Assembly (NCBI GenBank): GCA_947626615.1
Contig: CANQSW010000066.1
Span: 1-7,648 of the forward strand
Direction: 5' to 3'
DNA length: 7,648 bases
DNA from: an uncultured Peptococcaceae bacterium
Lineage (GTDB): Bacteria > Bacillota > Dehalobacteriia > UBA4068 > UBA4997
Part shown: piece after piece, positions 5,524-7,648 of the stretch
How positions within the stretch are numbered: position 1 is the first letter of the stretch
Layout: each line of letters opens with the position of its first letter
Position numbers and translations under genes: made by a program
Notes under the pieces: model-generated
The model's input: only the letters and a program-made list of their open reading frames with translations
Told to the model about the DNA's origin: nothing
Databases searched by the model: none

Positions 5524-5976
5524 TTAGGCCTCGCCCGGCGTCACCTCATAAATATTCTTGACCTCTTTCAGCACGAAATGCGTGATCGTGGCGGAAACGC
5601 CCGGTATCTCCTTCACGTAGCGGTGCTGCTCCTCCAGATCCTCCGAGGAGCGGCAGCATATTTTCAGCGTGAAGTCGAAATCGCCGGTCAGATAATAGCA
5701 GTCCACGATCTTGTCGTTCGCCTGCACGGCCTCCACGAAGGCGTCATAGAAGCGCGGGTGCTCCAGCCGCACCTCCATCACCGCCAGCACGTCATAGCCC
5801 AGCTTTCTGGAATCCAGCAGCACGGTGTATTGCTTCACCACGCCGGCTTCCTCCAGCTTATGTATCCTGTCCAGCACGGCGGATACCGAAAGGTGTATCC
5901 TCTTGCTGATGTTGGAGGCCGTCTCGCGCCCGTTCTCCTGCAAAATTTTCAAAATGATCAAATCGATGCTGTCCAT
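5524..5976 (-). CDS. Lrp/AsnC-family transcriptional regulator
   Basis: A 150-residue regulator of the Lrp/AsnC (feast/famine) family. The N-terminal part from DSIDLIILKILQENGR (2-17) to LEEAGVV (41-47) is the winged helix-turn-helix, with LSVSAVLDRIHKL as recognition region. The C-terminal part (about 64-138) is the RAM domain, which oligomerises and binds an amino-acid effector, with YLTGDFDFTLKI (95-106) as its typical turn. The ATG at 5974-5976 was chosen because GGAGAGG lies 11 nt upstream and the family N-terminus starts there; a TTG 36 nt further up (6010-6012) lacks a ribosome binding site. The gene has its own promoter. It lies 220 bp upstream of the D-amino-acid operon on the same strand with no terminator between, so it may partly read into the operon. 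Context suggests that it senses an amino acid of this pathway; the effector is unknown. Confidence 0.93.
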   Translation of the reverse strand: MDSIDLIILKILQENGRETASNISKRIHLSVSAVLDRIHKLEEAGVVKQYTVLLDSRKLGYDVLAVMEVRLEHPRFYDAFVEAVQANDKIVDCYYLTGDFDFTLKICCRSSEDLEEQHRYVKEIPGVSATITHFVLKEVKNIYEVTPGEA

Positions 5977-6025
5977 CTGTTCTGCCGCCTCTCCGATAAA
6001 CTGGCCGTGCAATCACGGATAGCTT

Positions 6026-6054
6026 ATTTTAGCATATTTTTGCCGCCGCGCCAA
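6026..6054 (-). promoter_or_regulatory. Extended -10 promoter of the Lrp-family gene
   Basis: On the minus strand TTGGCG (complement of 6049-6054) and TAAAAT (complement of 6026-6031) are 17 bp apart. The -10 box is preceded by TGC, giving an extended -10 motif. The expected start site lies about 40 nt upstream of the ATG at 5976. The promoter is wedged directly after the rpsI terminator at 6064-6100. Confidence 0.7.
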
Positions 6055-6063
6055 GCGGTTTTG

Positions 6064-6100
6064 GCAAAAAAAGAGGCCGCAGATACGCTCTGCGGTCTCT
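6064..6100 (-). terminator. Rho-independent terminator of rplM-rpsI
   Basis: On the minus strand AGAGACCGCAGA (complement of 6089-6100) pairs with TCTGCGGCCTCT (complement of 6072-6083) around a 5-nt loop, with a single A-C mismatch. A run of seven T follows (complement of 6065-6071). It lies 11 nt after the rpsI stop codon. Confidence 0.92.
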
Positions 6101-6111
6101 GGATAAGCGAT

Positions 6112-6504
6112 TTAGCGCTTGGAGAACTGGCTGGCCTTGCGGGCCTTCTTCAAGCCGTACTTTCTTCTTTCCTTCATTCTCGGGTCGCGGGTCAAAAAGC
6201 CGGCGGCCTTCAAAGCCTGACGCATTTCCGGGTCGGCCTCCACCAACGCCTTGGAGATACCGTGACGCAGCGCGCCGGCCTGGCCGGTGGTGCCGCCACC
6301 CTTAACGGTGGCGATAACGTCGAATTTGCCGAGGCTGTTGGTCAGCTCCAGCGGCTGTTCCACGATCATTTCCAGCGTTTTCTTGCCGAAATATTCGCTC
6401 AGCTCTCTTTTATTCACAGTGACCGTGCCGTTGCCGGGAGCCAGCCACACGCGGGCGATGGCGTTCTTTCTGCGGCCGGTGCCATAAAATCTGTTGTCTG
6501 CCAT
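6112..6504 (-). CDS. rpsI: Small ribosomal subunit protein S9 (uS9)
   Basis: A 130-residue S9, a full-length member of this small-subunit head protein, whose C-terminal tail reaches toward the P-site tRNA. Signatures are YGTGRRKNAIARV (7-19), EQPLELTNSLGKFDV (49-63), VKGGGTTGQAGALRHGI (67-83), LTRDPRMKERRKYGLKKAR (104-122), and the invariant C-terminus ending in KASQFSKR. The ATG at 6502-6504 is preceded by AAAGGAG at 9 nt. It lies 19 nt behind rplM with no promoter or terminator in between, so both are made from the rplM promoter, the usual bacterial arrangement. Confidence 0.99.
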   Translation of the reverse strand: MADNRFYGTGRRKNAIARVWLAPGNGTVTVNKRELSEYFGKKTLEMIVEQPLELTNSLGKFDVIATVKGGGTTGQAGALRHGISKALVEADPEMRQALKAAGFLTRDPRMKERRKYGLKKARKASQFSKR

Positions 6505-6523
6505 TTCAGTCTGCTCCTTTCTC

Positions 6524-6952
6524 TCAGAAATTCCATGCTTCCGGCTGCTGCGCCTGGTGCTTATGCTCAGGCCCGGCATAGACCTTCATCTTCTTGATCA
6601 TCTTGCGGCCAAGACGATTTTTGGGGAGCATACCGCGCACGGCGGCTTCCACCGCGCGTTCCGGCTTTTCCGCCATCAGGCGGCGATAGGATTCCTGCTT
6701 CAGGCCGCCCGGATAGCCGGTGTGCCTGTACATGATCTTCTGATCCAGCTTTTTGCCGGTAAGGATAGCCTTATCGGCGTTGATGATGATAACAAAATCG
6801 CCGGTGTCCATGTTGGGCGTGAAGGTGGGTTTATGCTTGCCGCGCAGCAAGCGGGCCGCCTCTGTCGCCAACCGGCCCAGGGGTTTATTCGTGGCGTCAA
6901 GCACGAACCATTTTCTGTCGATCTCCTGCGCCTTTGCCATATAAGTACGCAT
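6524..6952 (-). CDS. rplM: Large ribosomal subunit protein L13 (uL13)
   Basis: A 142-residue L13, an early-assembling 23S rRNA-binding protein. Recognisable segments are KWFVLDATNKPLGRLATEAA (14-33), LLRGKHKPTFTPNMDTGDFV (35-54), INADKAILTGKKLDQK (57-72), GYPGGLK (79-85), AVRGMLPKNRLGR (104-116) and LKVYAGPEH-like KMKVYAGPEH (121-130). The ATG at 6950-6952 follows GAGGAGG at 9 nt; an in-frame extension upstream crosses the leader hairpin and is not real. It is the first gene of the rplM-rpsI operon, with a consensus promoter and a structured leader of about 70 nt. Confidence 0.99.
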   Translation of the reverse strand: MRTYMAKAQEIDRKWFVLDATNKPLGRLATEAARLLRGKHKPTFTPNMDTGDFVIIINADKAILTGKKLDQKIMYRHTGYPGGLKQESYRRLMAEKPERAVEAAVRGMLPKNRLGRKMIKKMKVYAGPEHKHQAQQPEAWNF

Positions 6953-6979
6953 TGCGTAATTCCTCCTCGAACAGCTTCC

Positions 6980-7022
6980 AAAAAAATTCCAGCGTGACGC
7001 TAACGGGGCTGAAAGCGTCGCT
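6980..7022 (-). promoter_or_regulatory. rplM leader hairpin with U tract (candidate L13 autoregulatory leader)
   Basis: In the minus-strand leader RNA, AGCG-ACGCT (complement of 7014-7022) pairs with AGCGT-CA-CGCT (complement of 6991-7001). This gives 9 bp with a 2-nt bulge and a 12-nt loop. GGAA and seven U (complement of 6980-6986) follow, and the ribosome binding site comes about 15 nt later. Known L13 leaders in Firmicutes are autoregulatory structures at this position. Whether this one matches that family cannot be decided by eye. The U tract also makes it look like an attenuator. Confidence 0.5.
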
Positions 7023-7030
7023 ACCTTAAA

Positions 7031-7059
7031 ATTATATATAAAGAGGTTACGCTTGTCAA
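7031..7059 (-). promoter_or_regulatory. Consensus sigma-A promoter of rplM-rpsI
   Basis: On the minus strand TTGACA (complement of 7054-7059) and TATAAT (complement of 7031-7036) lie 17 bp apart, a perfect match to the housekeeping consensus. The TGA within the -35 hexamer (7056-7058) is also the stop codon of truA, so the two elements share bases. The leader from the expected start near 7024 to the rplM ATG is about 70 nt. Confidence 0.92.
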
Positions 7060-7648
7060 GAATTTTTGCACGAATTTTCCGCTGCGGACGCAAATTTTTC
7101 CCGGTATTCCAGCCCCCAGAGATAAAGCCCCTGCGGCGGCGCGGCGGGCGCGGGCGGCTGCGGCTGCTCCTGCGCCAAAGCGAGAGCGAACTCCGCCGGG
7201 GAGAGCTTGCCCTCGCCCAGCTTCACCAGCGCCCCCATGATGAGGCGCACCATTTTGTAAATAAAGCCGTTCCCCACCAGACGCAGCATATAAAGCTCGC
7301 CCGCCGCGGCCAGTTTTTGCAGCGGTTCGGGCGCGTCCGCCGGGGCGGCCGGCCGAAATTCCGCCGCGTAAAGCGTCCGCACGTAGTCGTTCACCACCAG
7401 ACTTTTGGCACAGAAGCTGCGGAAGTTATGCTCGCCGGCCAGCTGCACCGCCGCCTCCCGCATCGCGGCCAAGTCCAGCCCGCCCGGGCAGCACCACACG
7501 TAGCGCGCGTTAAACGGCGTGGGAGAGGCCCCCGGCGCGATAAAATAGCGGTATTCTTTGCGGCTCGGCGAAAAACGCGCGTGGAAGTCCGCCGCCGCGG
7601 GCTCCGCCTTCAGCACCCGCACGTCCGGCGGCAGCAGATTGTTCAGCG
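7056..7648 (-). CDS. truA: tRNA pseudouridine synthase A, 5' end outside the window
   Basis: TruA converts U38-U40 of the tRNA anticodon stem to pseudouridine. About 196 C-terminal residues are visible. They begin LNNLLPPDVRVLKAE and continue with ADFHARFSPSRKEYRYFI, HNFRSFCAKS followed by the VRTLY strand, and GNGFIYKMVRLIMGALVKLGEGK. All are standard TruA segments. The frame stays open to the window edge at 7648, so the gene continues beyond it, and the N-terminal half with the catalytic Asp is not seen. GLYLWGLEY is the usual end of the fold; here about 19 further residues (REKF...CKNS) follow before the TGA. A proline/alanine-rich linker (QPQPPAPAAPP) precedes that last strand. Position before rplM-rpsI is typical of Bacillota. 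Confidence 0.96.
   Translation of the reverse strand, partial: LNNLLPPDVRVLKAEPAAADFHARFSPSRKEYRYFIAPGASPTPFNARYVWCCPGGLDLAAMREAAVQLAGEHNFRSFCAKSLVVNDYVRTLYAAEFRPAAPADAPEPLQKLAAAGELYMLRLVGNGFIYKMVRLIMGALVKLGEGKLSPAEFALALAQEQPQPPAPAAPPQGLYLWGLEYREKFASAAENSCKNS

Noticed and set aside
5977..6012. An upstream TTG start for the Lrp-family gene, adding 12 residues
   Set aside because: There is no ribosome binding site before the TTG, whereas GGAGAGG precedes the ATG at 5976 and the family N-terminus begins there.

Overview
The window looks like chromosomal DNA from a GC-rich, low-complexity-free bacterium, most likely a Bacillota member. The gene order truA-rplM-rpsI, strong Shine-Dalgarno sequences of GGAGG type, consensus sigma-A promoters, and S9/L13 proteins of Firmicutes character all point that way. 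Negativicutes or a GC-rich clostridium are possible, but the class cannot be fixed from the sequence alone. Apart from a tRNA-Pro tail at the left edge, every gene lies on the minus strand, so the window is read from right to left.

Right end (about 6060-7648): the 3' part of truA (tRNA pseudouridine synthase), then a perfect consensus promoter whose -35 box contains the truA stop codon. A structured leader and the ribosomal-protein pair rplM-rpsI follow, closed by a strong intrinsic terminator.

Middle (5444-6054): an Lrp/AsnC-family regulator with its own promoter. A 220-bp gap follows, holding a second perfect consensus promoter, an 11-bp-period direct repeat, a quasi-palindrome over the -35 box, and a roughly 120-nt leader with a long inverted repeat.

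Left and centre (395-5303): one tightly packed six-gene operon. In transcription order it encodes a D-amino-acid aminotransferase, PxpB, PxpC, a DUF1445/UPF0317 protein, PxpA and a DUF4392 protein. PxpA/B/C form the ATP-dependent prokaryotic 5-oxoprolinase. DUF1445 and DUF4392 are the two domains that are fused in the animal mitochondrial D-glutamate cyclase DGLUCY; here they are separate genes on either side of pxpA. With a transaminase that makes or uses D-glutamate, the operon reads as a module linking D-amino acids, D-glutamate, 5-oxoproline and glutamate. It is probably controlled by the adjacent Lrp-like protein. Three of the five gene junctions are 4-nt ATGA overlaps. This module is the most interesting content of the window. 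The individual families are known, but their combination and the stereochemistry of the route are open questions.

Left edge (1-394): the 3' portion of a tRNA-Pro(UGG) with its terminator, about 270 bp with no gene, and a bidirectional terminator shared with the end of the operon.
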